A stretch of DNA of 43,500 bases from Clostridiales bacterium (GTDB lineage: Bacteria > Bacillota > Clostridia > Christensenellales > Aristaeellaceae), in NCBI GenBank assembly GCA_016930575.1, contig JAFGGL010000016.1, positions 1-43,500 of the forward strand. Direction: 5' to 3'. The notes under the pieces were generated by a model that worked only from the letters and a program-made list of their open reading frames with translations, was not told where the DNA came from and searched no databases. Shown piece after piece: positions 1-6,741 of the stretch. The translations under genes were made by a program, and so were the position numbers. Within the stretch, counting starts at the first letter, position 1. Each line of letters begins with the position of its first letter.

Positions 1-739
1 AGGCAGCCACGATACCGTCCTGCGTGGGATTGTTCGCGACGTACTGCCCGATCGAGCCGCTGCGCCGGACTTCGTTGATGGTCTGCAGGTGGTTATAATG
101 CCCGTTGTACTTGAGCTCCTTGGTGTAGATATCCTGCCCGAGGCCGGTGTGGAACAGCCCGGCCTCCAGATCGTGCGTCGCTAGGGCGTTCCCCGCGAGA
201 ACGGCGTGCACATAGCCGTTTTGGATAAGACCTGACAGCGCACGCCTTGAATCATGGTCAAACGCAACGGCGGGACCGAGTACCCATACGATGGTCCCGT
301 GTTCGCGGTCATGCCGCAGCACTTCATACAACTCGTCATAATCACGGGAATAAGACGTTTCCCTGGACTTTCCGGTGCGGAAAGCGAAACCCTGCGCCGC
401 GCTGCGCCCGTTGACTTCCTGAAAAGCCGATGTGTCGGTGTACACGCCGTTTGAGAGGTCTTCTTCACGCCCGACGACCATGCCGTCGCCCTTTTTGACT
501 TTTCTGGCTTCCGTGGCGACGGGACGCCCGTTTGTGATCACCACGGCGCAGTCCATCCGAGCGGCGTCAATCAGCTTCCAGTCCCCGGCGATCTTGAAGT
601 ATTCCGGATAGATACTGGTGGCGTAAAAATCATCGGGCAACATGCCGTCTCCGGGAGCGGGTACGGTGCGTACGTCCGGCGTGGAGGCAAACTTCCTTGC
701 CTTGAAATCCGGCATGCTGTATTCGGGCAATTGGAACAT
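1..739 (-). CDS. Ornithine cyclodeaminase-like LOR/SDH (TIGR00300) family protein, C-terminal part outside window
   Basis: About 246 N-terminal codons are visible; the frame stays open to the window edge. The translation contains MLPDDFYAT near residue 38, a DCAVVITNG stretch, then IVWVLGPAV, NGYVHAVLAGNALATHDLEA and INEVRRSGSIGQYV. These match my recollection of the TIGR00300 family (LOR/SDH bifunctional-enzyme conserved domain), which includes the archaeal ornithine cyclodeaminase of Methanococcus and the C-terminal domain of cyanobacterial ArgZ/AgrE. Family members of about 400 residues convert ornithine to proline plus ammonia or do related amino-acid deaminations. The substrate here is not shown by the sequence. 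The ATG at 737-739 is chosen because GGAGG lies 8 nt upstream on the minus strand and a good promoter sits about 60 nt further up. The gene is divergent from the FMN-binding protein gene. Confidence 0.72.
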   Translation of the reverse strand, partial: MFQLPEYSMPDFKARKFASTPDVRTVPAPGDGMLPDDFYATSIYPEYFKIAGDWKLIDAARMDCAVVITNGRPVATEARKVKKGDGMVVGREEDLSNGVYTDTSAFQEVNGRSAAQGFAFRTGKSRETSYSRDYDELYEVLRHDREHGTIVWVLGPAVAFDHDSRRALSGLIQNGYVHAVLAGNALATHDLEAGLFHTGLGQDIYTKELKYNGHYNHLQTINEVRRSGSIGQYVANNPTQDGIVAA

Positions 740-805
740 AGCGGAAACCTCCGGGGTGATTATATGCCGGACTGAACACATCATGGATTACGTTATTCAA
801 GTACC

Positions 806-834
806 AGTATATACACACGATGTATATTTTGCAA
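806..834 (-). promoter_or_regulatory. Sigma-A-type promoter for the TIGR00300 gene
   Basis: On the minus strand TTGCAA (829-834) is followed after 17 nt by TATACT (806-811). Expected transcription start is near 799, giving a 5' leader of about 60 nt. An imperfect palindrome, ATATAC-7 nt-GTATAT, lies within the spacer and -10 and could be an operator. Confidence 0.6.
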
Positions 835-907
835 TACAGAAACGCGGCTGAAAAGCAACGAAAAAAGCGACGATCTGAACAACTTCTTGCGGTATATGGT
901 TGAAACA

Positions 908-937
908 CTTGTAAATACAAGATTCGGACGATATACT
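908..937 (+). promoter_or_regulatory. Promoter with overlapping palindromic operator, FMN-binding protein gene
   Basis: TTGTAA (909-914), a 17-nt spacer and TATACT (932-937) form a promoter with predicted start near 944, about 33 nt before the ATG. The -35 box lies inside a perfect palindrome, CTTGTA-AA-TACAAG (908-921). A protein bound there would block RNA polymerase. Which regulator binds is unknown; the nearby TetR-family protein is one candidate, but its own promoter carries a different palindrome. Confidence 0.6.
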
Positions 938-976
938 GTTGCTATATTGAAAACAATCATGTCGGAGGTGTAGGAA

Positions 977-1381
977 ATGAGCAAAAAGAGCAAAGTGATT
1001 TTGATCGTCGTTGCGGTGATCGTGATACTGACGGCGGTGATCGCCGGCGTGATCACGGTGGCGGGAAGGAACCAAAAGGAGGTCGAAGCCATCACGATCG
1101 AGGATGTAGACCTGACCAGTATTCCTGACGGCACATACACCGGCGATTACAACGCCTTCCCTGTGGTCGTCAAGGTCGATGTGACCGTAAAGGATCATGC
1201 GATCGTCGCGATCGATTTGGTGAAACACCAAAACGGCCAAGGAGGGGACGCGGACGCCATCCCGCAGATGGTAGTGGATGCGCAGTCGCTGCTGGTGGAT
1301 ACGATTTCCGGCGCCACCTTCTCCAGCAAGGTCATCCTGCTTGCCATCCGTGACGCCTTGCAAAGCGCGGCGGGGGAATAG
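977..1381 (+). CDS. Membrane-anchored FMN-binding domain protein
   Basis: 134 residues. Residues 7-30 form one hydrophobic transmembrane segment after a short basic start (KKSK), so the protein is probably anchored in the membrane with the rest outside. The remainder (about 48-134) is a single FMN_bind domain (PF04205): DGTYTGDY at 51-58 and DTISGATFSSK at 108-118. The latter fits the D-x-x-[ST]-G-A-[ST] flavinylation motif, making Thr114 the predicted site of covalent FMN attachment by ApbE. ApbE is not in this window. Such small proteins act in extracytoplasmic electron transfer, as in Rnf/Nqr subunits or flavin-based reductases. GGAGGTG lies 7 nt before the ATG. The gene is monocistronic, between its own promoter and a strong terminator. 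Confidence 0.85.
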   Translation: MSKKSKVILIVVAVIVILTAVIAGVITVAGRNQKEVEAITIEDVDLTSIPDGTYTGDYNAFPVVVKVDVTVKDHAIVAIDLVKHQNGQGGDADAIPQMVVDAQSLLVDTISGATFSSKVILLAIRDALQSAAGE

Positions 1382-1405
1382 AGACCATCGGCTGGCAACA
1401 TAAAT

Positions 1406-1435
1406 AAAAATCCCGGGCATTTGCCCGGGATTTTT
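1406..1435. terminator. Bidirectional rho-independent terminator
   Basis: A 14-bp inverted repeat (1406-1419 and 1422-1435) with GC core CCCGGGCA/TGCCCGGG is flanked by A5 on one side and T5 on the other. It therefore ends transcription of both the FMN-binding gene (+) and the convergent TetR gene (-). Confidence 0.9.
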
Positions 1436-1438
1436 CGA

Positions 1439-2056
1439 TTACGATTTGAGTATCAGGATATCATCCAGAAACCGCAGGACAGTCTCAAGCTGCCGTGAGG
1501 CGATCTCATCCGGGTCTTTTCCCGCCAGGAAGTAGCAGTAGATATTGTCCGCGCTGAACCCAAGGTACACGTACCCCAGAAGCCTGCCGGTATACTGCGG
1601 ATCTTTCACGCTGATATACTTCAGATTATCCATGAGGACGAACAGCGCTTCCATGGACCTGAGCAGGCGCTGCCTGTCCCGAAACGCGATCTCGCCGGCG
1701 ACTGCGTTGGTGTACTGCTCCATCAGGATGATCTTTGTCAGCCGCAGCAGCTTCTCGTTACGCATAGATTGCAGGTAACTCCGCGTGATATGCTCAAACA
1801 AGGCGGCGGGGCCGTGCTGGGCCAGAAAACGTTTATAATCGGCAAGATCTCCGTCCGTTTCCTGCGGCTGGATACATTGCGTGGTGTAGTAGTCGTATAC
1901 CGCCTTCAGCAACTCATCCTTGCTGGCGAAATGGTTGTAGAACGCGCCGGGCGTGACGCCAGCCCGTTCGGTGATCTGGCGTATGGTGGAAGCGTTAAAG
2001 CCATGCTCGGAAAACAAGTACAGGGCGGATTCGAAGATCATTTCTTTCGTTTTCAT
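1439..2056 (-). CDS. TetR/AcrR family transcriptional regulator
   Basis: 205 residues. The N-terminal helix-turn-helix is typical of TetR: residues 1-47 read MKTKEMIFESALYLF..HGF..STIRQITERAGVTPGAFYNHFASKDEL. The helical C-terminal ligand domain is not conserved enough to name an inducer. The ATG at 2054-2056 is chosen over longer upstream readings because AAAGGA sits just before it, the HTH begins immediately, and the upstream nitroreductase stops 13 nt earlier. The two genes form one operon, so the regulator probably controls its own transcription and the nitroreductase through the palindrome at 3052-3069. TetR proteins are usually repressors released by a small hydrophobic ligand. Confidence 0.9.
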   Translation of the reverse strand: MKTKEMIFESALYLFSEHGFNASTIRQITERAGVTPGAFYNHFASKDELLKAVYDYYTTQCIQPQETDGDLADYKRFLAQHGPAALFEHITRSYLQSMRNEKLLRLTKIILMEQYTNAVAGEIAFRDRQRLLRSMEALFVLMDNLKYISVKDPQYTGRLLGYVYLGFSADNIYCYFLAGKDPDEIASRQLETVLRFLDDILILKS

Positions 2057-2069
2057 CTTGCTTGTTCCT

Positions 2070-3035
2070 TTACGGCAGCCAGACGACCCGTACCGGCCCT
2101 CTCGGCGGTATACGCCGCCAATGAAGGTCCGCGTAACCAAACGCGACCGCGGCGTCCAGGCGTTCGCCCGGTTTGAGTTTGACAAGCCGTCCGAGCTTGG
2201 GATCCTGTGCAAGCGCAATCTCCAAAAGGCCCATCCGGCAGGACGCCAGGCCGAGCGCCTTGGCCATCAGGATGCCGAAGGTCGCGGAAATGGAAGCGTC
2301 GCCGCGGTAGAATTCCTTGTGCATCGTAGAATACTTTTCGCCTCTGGTGACCAGAATCAACGCAGGAGCATGCTTCAGATAGGAAAAGGAAGAATCGGTC
2401 GTCGGTATGGCGTCCTTCAGGATGGATTGCATCAATTGCCTGCGCTGCTTGAACGGCATTTTCGCGGTTTCCAGCGTGCCGATGTTTTGCTTCCCGGCTC
2501 GCAGCGCGCCTATCCAGATAAACACGGTGCGGGAGACGGGTTTTCGCAGCGCTTTCAGACTCTTTGCATAGTGCTGCGCAAGGGCCTGCTCAAGCGCATC
2601 CAGGGTTTGGGGCGCGGTCACGATACAGAAGTTCCTGTTTTGCTCGTTTCCCGCCGATGCGGCGCGGGCCATGGCGTCGACGATCGTTTGAAGCTTCTCA
2701 CGTTCCACAGGTCTGGTATTGAAAATGCGGGTGGATCTTGTGGAACAGAGGAATTCAAACACGGAATCCGGGCTGAAGACAGATGCGCCGGAAGCGAGGC
2801 TTACGGTCTTTGCGACGTAGGTTCCCGCCTCTTCGTCCGGCTCCTGCAGCGGCGTGAATGTGATCGCGTCTTCGGGGCATATGGCAAGGCAATGCCCGCA
2901 ATAGATGCAGCGGGTGTCGAAGCGGAACTCCGGCAGGCCTTCTTCGTTTTGAACGATTACCTGGCTGTTTGTGCAGACGGCCTCACACTGCATGCAGGAA
3001 GTACATTTGTCGGGATCGATTGTTTTCAGAAACAT
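2070..3035 (-). CDS. Ferredoxin-nitroreductase fusion flavoprotein
   Basis: 321 residues. Residues 1-60 hold two 4Fe-4S motifs: CTSCMQCEAVC (12-22) and CIYCGHCLAICP (43-54). From about residue 90 there is a nitroreductase-family FMN domain starting with EFLCSTRSTRIF and ARAASAGNEQNRNF. The later GDASISATFGILMAKALGLASCRMG segment is typical of ferredoxin-linked members. The architecture suggests that electrons pass from the clusters to FMN and then to an unknown nitro, quinone or other acceptor. It is the first gene of the TetR operon: GAGGTGAG lies before the ATG, promoter and operator are at 3052-3097, and the TetR gene follows 13 nt downstream. Induction by a toxic substrate or metabolite is the simplest reading but is an inference. 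Confidence 0.88.
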   Translation of the reverse strand: MFLKTIDPDKCTSCMQCEAVCTNSQVIVQNEEGLPEFRFDTRCIYCGHCLAICPEDAITFTPLQEPDEEAGTYVAKTVSLASGASVFSPDSVFEFLCSTRSTRIFNTRPVEREKLQTIVDAMARAASAGNEQNRNFCIVTAPQTLDALEQALAQHYAKSLKALRKPVSRTVFIWIGALRAGKQNIGTLETAKMPFKQRRQLMQSILKDAIPTTDSSFSYLKHAPALILVTRGEKYSTMHKEFYRGDASISATFGILMAKALGLASCRMGLLEIALAQDPKLGRLVKLKPGERLDAAVAFGYADLHWRRIPPRGPVRVVWLP

Positions 3036-3051
3036 CGTATCTCACCTCAAT

Positions 3052-3069
3052 TATGAACGTTTGTTCATA
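3052..3069. promoter_or_regulatory. TetR-type palindromic operator
   Basis: TATGAAC-GTTT-GTTCATA is a perfect 18-bp inverted repeat, a typical size and shape for TetR-family operators. It reaches into the -10 box and covers the predicted transcription start of the nitroreductase-TetR operon, so binding should repress it. No other copy was noticed at the nearby promoters. Confidence 0.75.
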
Positions 3070-3097
3070 TTATGCGAAAAAGACAGAAACCTGTCAA
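3069..3097 (-). promoter_or_regulatory. Promoter of the nitroreductase-TetR operon
   Basis: On the minus strand a consensus TTGACA (3092-3097) is followed after 17 nt by CATAAT (3069-3074). Predicted start is near 3062, inside the palindromic operator, about 27 nt upstream of the ATG. Confidence 0.8.
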
Positions 3098-3126
3098 TAG
3101 ATCTTCGTAAGCATAAGAGAAATGCA

Positions 3127-3147
3127 TGGCAAACGAACGGTTTGCCA
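3127..3147 (+). other. Hairpin-forming inverted repeat with downstream stranded SD and ATG
   Basis: TGGCAAAC-GAACG-GTTTGCCA forms an 8-bp stem with no T-run, so it is not a terminator. After it come GGAGGT (3160-3165) and an ATG at 3172 on the plus strand. The 53-codon frame from that ATG runs antisense through the 3' end of the next gene and has no recognisable product. The arrangement looks like the surviving 5' end of a lost divergent gene. Confidence 0.4.
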
Positions 3148-3183
3148 CGCATAATGAATGGAGGTATTCAAATGGAATACGGT

Positions 3184-4155
3184 TTATATGCCGGAACCGC
3201 CGATACGCTTGAGGATTCGCAAAACCAAAAACGTCAGCCACGGCGAGGGCTGCTTCTTCTGCCCGAAGTCCCAGGCCTTCCAGGCCATCCAAACGGATTC
3301 GGGCGTGTAGCGTCCGTCGCCGTCGGCTTTTGATTTGATGATGTCAATCATTTCTAGCACGCGGGGATCGTTGCGCAGCCATTCCATCTGCGAAAGCACG
3401 TCGGCGGCGTGCAGGATATCATACCAGATGAACGGCGCTTTTAGCTTGCGGAAATCCGTGCCCGTATAAAACAAAAACGGATGCAGTTCCCGGCTGTGTT
3501 CCCAGAGTGAAAGCAAACACTCCGCTCCGGTATGCAATTCGGAGTGATATCGGTCTTTGGTCTGCAGGAGCACGGAGAGCATCAGCAGCGTCGCGTACGG
3601 ACATGGATCGCTTTTTCTGCCGGGCCCTCTAAAACGCCCGACTATCGGCGAAGCCGCGCAGGGATAGCCGTTGTCCCTGATCAGCGCCGCCAGGATATCC
3701 AGCCCTTTACCGAGCGACGCGTAAGGCACGCCCATTTTCAGCAACGAGAAATACAGCCGCGGCGCGTCGCAGAGCATCCATATCCATATGTCCTCTCCCG
3801 TGCCGCCGAAGACCGTGGGGATGTTTCCCCGTACTTCGAGTACGCCCTGTTCCGAAATGTGCGCGGTGATCCTATCAATGACGGATTGCACGCCCGGATC
3901 TTCCGCCGTCAAGCCGATCTCCGCAAGGAAGGCCAGCTTGTGATAGAACAAGTCCGCTTTCTTATGGTTGTTGACCGTGCCGCCGGGCCAAACCTCCAGT
4001 TCGGAAAGCAGTTCCCGCACCAATGGAGACGCAAGCATTTCTTTACGCGCCTGTTGAACTTCGGAATCGTCGGAGGATTGCCCTAGCAGGTCCAGCCGCG
4101 TACGGTACCGTACATAGGGTTCGCTTGCCAGAAGCCATCCGATCGTGTTGCTCAT
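3184..4155 (-). CDS. Alpha/alpha-toroid (prenyltransferase/squalene-cyclase-like) protein of unknown function
   Basis: 323 residues with no signal peptide or membrane segment. The sequence is a series of helical repeats, for example WLLASEPYVRYRTRLDLLG at the start, DIWIWMLCDAPRLYFSLLKMG and FIWYDILHAADVLS in the middle, and ESVWMAWKAWDFGQKKQPS near the end. This pattern is familiar from hypothetical proteins of Bacillota with a terpenoid-cyclase/prenyltransferase-like toroid fold. I see no DDxD or other cyclase motif that would support an enzymatic function. It is the last gene of the PaaX operon, 15 nt after the GNAT-YoaP gene, with GGGAG before its ATG. Function is unknown. Confidence 0.65.
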   Translation of the reverse strand: MSNTIGWLLASEPYVRYRTRLDLLGQSSDDSEVQQARKEMLASPLVRELLSELEVWPGGTVNNHKKADLFYHKLAFLAEIGLTAEDPGVQSVIDRITAHISEQGVLEVRGNIPTVFGGTGEDIWIWMLCDAPRLYFSLLKMGVPYASLGKGLDILAALIRDNGYPCAASPIVGRFRGPGRKSDPCPYATLLMLSVLLQTKDRYHSELHTGAECLLSLWEHSRELHPFLFYTGTDFRKLKAPFIWYDILHAADVLSQMEWLRNDPRVLEMIDIIKSKADGDGRYTPESVWMAWKAWDFGQKKQPSPWLTFLVLRILKRIGGSGI

Positions 4156-4170
4156 GCCCGTCTCCCGCTT

Positions 4171-4962
4171 CTATTTCAGTTTCTTCACGTGCTTGGCGAC
4201 CAGCTTTTTGATTTCTTGATAGGAAAGCGGCGGCCCGTTGCTTGCCCGCTGATCCTCGATATACAGTTCGTTATGCGCGCCCCATGCCAGATAGGTTTCC
4301 CTGTCAAGGACGTTGACGGTTTGGAACACCGCCTTGTCGCCGAACTCCGCAGCCGCTCTTTTGGCCCGCTCGCATACGGCGTTGCATGCGGGGCAGCAAC
4401 CGTTTAGGAAATACGTCAGGGTGACTTTGCCGGGATTTTCGTTTTTTTGCGGCGTTTTCACCTGTTTGACGAATACGGGCGGCTGTGCGTCTGCGGTAAA
4501 CGGCTTGAACAACAACTGCATGATGCTGTTTTTATCTGCGAGCTGGTATCCTTTCTTCTTATAGAAAGAAGCGGGAATCCAAACAGGCAGCGTGATTCCG
4601 TGCGCCGCAATGCCCTTGGCGCCAAGCGCCCTGGCGTCTTCCTCCGCGGCTGTAAGCAGCGCTTTGCCGTATCCCTGTTTCCTTTGGTCGCCGACGCCCT
4701 GCTTATGCCCGTGCACCCAGATGCAGTTGATGTAGTACAGATCATGCCCGTCAGCGATCGAGTACTCGATTGGGAAATACTCGATCATCCCCACGGCCTT
4801 GCCCTGATCGTCCAGGGCGAGTTTTACGCGCAAGCCCTTGTCCTTCATGCCGTTGTACCAGGTTTCTTTGTGGTTTCCGGCTTCCTTCATTTCTTCCGAC
4901 CAATCTTCCAGGCATACGAAATACAGCGCTTCGAATTCCTTTGTGAGATCGATGATTTTCAT
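4171..4962 (-). CDS. GNAT acetyltransferase with C-terminal YoaP-like domain
   Basis: 263 residues. Residues 1-150 are a GNAT N-acetyltransferase domain, with the acetyl-CoA loop at RKQGYGKALLTAAEEDARALG. After a linker, about residues 175-263 form a thioredoxin-like YoaP domain with NGCCPACNAVC (Cys189, 190, 193 and 197). I recognise the whole as the GNAT/YoaP family named after Bacillus subtilis YoaP; its substrate is not known to me. The start MKIIDLTKEF is chosen because GGAGG lies 7 nt before it and it overlaps the PaaX-like gene stop as ATGA, which implies translational coupling. An upstream in-frame start would overlap the PaaX gene further and lacks an SD. Confidence 0.82.
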   Translation of the reverse strand: MKIIDLTKEFEALYFVCLEDWSEEMKEAGNHKETWYNGMKDKGLRVKLALDDQGKAVGMIEYFPIEYSIADGHDLYYINCIWVHGHKQGVGDQRKQGYGKALLTAAEEDARALGAKGIAAHGITLPVWIPASFYKKKGYQLADKNSIMQLLFKPFTADAQPPVFVKQVKTPQKNENPGKVTLTYFLNGCCPACNAVCERAKRAAAEFGDKAVFQTVNVLDRETYLAWGAHNELYIEDQRASNGPPLSYQEIKKLVAKHVKKLK

Positions 4963-5753
4963 GGCGTATCCTCCTGATCGAAAATTTGTTCCCAATAGGG
5001 TTTGGATCGTTTGGTTGACAGGTCGTCAAAGCGAAAGAATGTCTTTCGTATCGTTTCGCCTTGCCAGTCAGACGGCAGAAACTGTGGGGGGAGCAGCGGA
5101 TCGGAAAACAGGATATTCACCACGGCGTCGCCGACGGTCATTTTTTCCACAAGTGCCTGCTGAGGCGAAACGGCATCGAGTTTCTTCAATCCCGCTTCCA
5201 GCAACTTCAACCCTGACAGGAAGTCCCGGTTGATCTCCCGGAGGCTCCAAAGCGTTGCCGCCTGTTCCGGAGTGAATTCCTTGTGATTGTGAAAGCGGAT
5301 CAACCGGCAGTATCCGGACGAGAGGATATTATCAAGGATCTTTGGTATATGTTCGCCCGGATGCGCCGGGCGAATCCAAAATCCCGGATTGAGGCACGCA
5401 AAACGGTAATTGGTAAGCTTCTTGCGGATGTAATGCCGGGTATCGCCGTGGGCTTCGGGCACGGAAAAACTCACGCCCCAGTATGCGCCGTCCCATCCGG
5501 TCCAGTCCGGCGTTTGAAAACCGCGGCTGACGTTATTGCTGATCCGCCGACCCTTTATACCGAAACTGTAGTACGCGTTCCTGCCTCCCTTGCTGACCGA
5601 GACGACTTTCGCGGCCGACATCCTGGACAGGCTGGTGCGCAGGCTGGCAACGGATACATGAAACGGAGCGGTCAGATGCCGAAGGTCGCCAAAGGAATAG
5701 ACTTCCTTGTCAAACGAAGCCATCAACCCGAAGATCAGATCGCTGTCTTTCAT
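4959..5753 (-). CDS. PaaX-like transcriptional regulator
   Basis: 264 residues. The N-terminal winged-helix region (about 5-75) contains VYSFGDLRHLTAPFHVSVASLRTSLSRM followed by the wing KGGRNAYYSFGIKGRRI. The middle, WDGAYWGVSFSVPE..RHYIRKKLTNYRF, and the helical C-terminal half match the PaaX family. Classical PaaX represses phenylacetate degradation and senses phenylacetyl-CoA. No such pathway is present here, so the ligand is unknown. It heads a three-gene operon with the GNAT-YoaP and toroid genes and lies behind a consensus promoter with a 7-bp inverted repeat, suggesting autoregulation. Confidence 0.8.
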   Translation of the reverse strand: MKDSDLIFGLMASFDKEVYSFGDLRHLTAPFHVSVASLRTSLSRMSAAKVVSVSKGGRNAYYSFGIKGRRISNNVSRGFQTPDWTGWDGAYWGVSFSVPEAHGDTRHYIRKKLTNYRFACLNPGFWIRPAHPGEHIPKILDNILSSGYCRLIRFHNHKEFTPEQAATLWSLREINRDFLSGLKLLEAGLKKLDAVSPQQALVEKMTVGDAVVNILFSDPLLPPQFLPSDWQGETIRKTFFRFDDLSTKRSKPYWEQIFDQEDTP

Positions 5754-5767
5754 GGGGCACCTAATAC

Positions 5768-5792
5768 ATTACTAATTCATAATCATAGTAAT
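5768..5792. promoter_or_regulatory. Inverted repeat, probable PaaX-family operator
   Basis: ATTACTA (5768-5774) and TAGTAAT (5786-5792) form perfect 7-bp arms around an 11-nt spacer. The right arm covers the -10 box and the left arm the first transcribed bases of the PaaX-like operon, a position suited to autorepression. Confidence 0.55.
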
Positions 5793-5813
5793 ACAAATGT
5801 AATGCTATGTCAA
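5785..5813 (-). promoter_or_regulatory. Promoter of the PaaX-like operon
   Basis: TTGACA (5808-5813) is followed after 17 nt by TACTAT (5785-5790) on the minus strand. Predicted start is near 5778, about 25 nt before the ATG. Confidence 0.75.
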
Positions 5814-5824
5814 GTGTATATTGT

Positions 5825-6580
5825 CTATGTCAGGACGATTTCGACATTCGCTTGCCGCAGCGCGTTAAGCAGAGTTCCCTGCGGCTGCCTGTCGGTCACC
5901 AGAACGTCGATGCGCCGCAGTTCGTCGGTCTTGCACAGGTAATACTGGTTGAATTTGCTGGAATCGCAGAGCAGCATATGCCTGTCGCCTGCGTCCAGCA
6001 TGCAGCGCTTGATCGCGGCTTCCTCGGGTACGCTTTCCCACAAACCGTCGTGAGTCAATCCGCGGCAGGATACCACGCTCCATGATCCGTGGTGGTCCCG
6101 CAGGAACGCCGCCGCGTCTACGCCCGCAAGCGAGGCGGAGTTCTCGCGCAGCATGCCGCCCGTGCACATCACGCGGCGGCCGGGAACGGCGAAGGCCTGC
6201 ACGGTTAAGAGCCCGGAGGAAATGATCGTAAGCGATCCCATGTCCCGCAGCGCTTCGCCCAGTGCAAGCACGGTGGTGCTCGCGTCCAGTATCAGCGTAT
6301 CGCCGGGGGATATGAAGCGCGCGGCGGCCTTTGCGATCGCCTGCTTTTCCGCCTTGCGCTCCATGCGCCGGGACAACAGCGGCATATCCTGCATGCTTTG
6401 CAGGGGGAGCGCCGCACCGCCGTGGATTCGGCGGATGCGCCCTTCTTTTTCCAGAAACTGCAGGTCGCGCCGCATCGTCGCGCCGCTGACGAACAATTCT
6501 TTGGCCAGCGTTTCCACGGTCAACATTTTTTTGTCTTCCAGAAGGGAGATAATATACTCCCTGCGTACAAACGGAATCAT
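5825..6580 (-). CDS. DeoR/GlpR family transcriptional regulator
   Basis: 251 residues. The N-terminal DeoR winged helix reads EYIISLLEDKKMLTVETLAKELFVSGATMRRDLQFLE..GRIRRIHGGA. The C-terminal sugar-phosphate sensor domain (DeoRC) follows, with GDTLILDASTTVLALGEAL, ISSGLLTV and the terminal CDSSKFNQ. These regulators usually repress sugar catabolic operons and are released by phosphorylated sugars. The gene is divergent from the six-gene 2-oxoacid dehydrogenase/sugar-phosphate operon, its likely target. Start choice: ATG at 6578-6580 lies about 8 nt after AAAGG; GTG (6589) and ATG (6586) lie closer to the SD and are less likely. Confidence 0.88.
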   Translation of the reverse strand: MIPFVRREYIISLLEDKKMLTVETLAKELFVSGATMRRDLQFLEKEGRIRRIHGGAALPLQSMQDMPLLSRRMERKAEKQAIAKAAARFISPGDTLILDASTTVLALGEALRDMGSLTIISSGLLTVQAFAVPGRRVMCTGGMLRENSASLAGVDAAAFLRDHHGSWSVVSCRGLTHDGLWESVPEEAAIKRCMLDAGDRHMLLCDSSKFNQYYLCKTDELRRIDVLVTDRQPQGTLLNALRQANVEIVLT

Positions 6581-6621
6581 AGGCATCACCTTTCGTTAGG
6601 CGCGCATATGTTCACGCTGTA

Positions 6622-6647
6622 TGCGCAAATGTGCGCCAATGCGCAAA
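6622..6647. repeat. Three TGCGC[AC]AA direct repeats, candidate DeoR operator
   Basis: TGCGCAAA at 6622, TGCGCCAA at 6632 and TGCGCAAA at 6640 are spaced 10 and 8 nt apart in the divergent region between the DeoR gene and the operon. DeoR-family proteins often bind short tandem repeats. The copies lie just upstream of the operon -35 box. Confidence 0.5.
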
Positions 6648-6661
6648 ATATCGGGCGATAA

Positions 6662-6690
6662 TGGACAAAAGTGCTTAATCTCAGTATAAT
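6662..6690 (+). promoter_or_regulatory. Promoter of the 2-oxoacid dehydrogenase/sugar-phosphate operon
   Basis: TGGACA (6662-6667), 17 nt, TATAAT (6685-6690). Predicted start is near 6697, about 45 nt before the first ATG. Confidence 0.75.
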
Positions 6691-6741
6691 AAGGATGCAT
6701 TGTTATGTCAAGAAAGACCGCATGGCGAATGGAGGAATTGG

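Noticed and set aside
3172-3333. 53-codon frame with a good SD
   Set aside because: Not accepted as a gene: it is antisense to the toroid gene end and its product has no family. Reported as a finding because the start signal is real.
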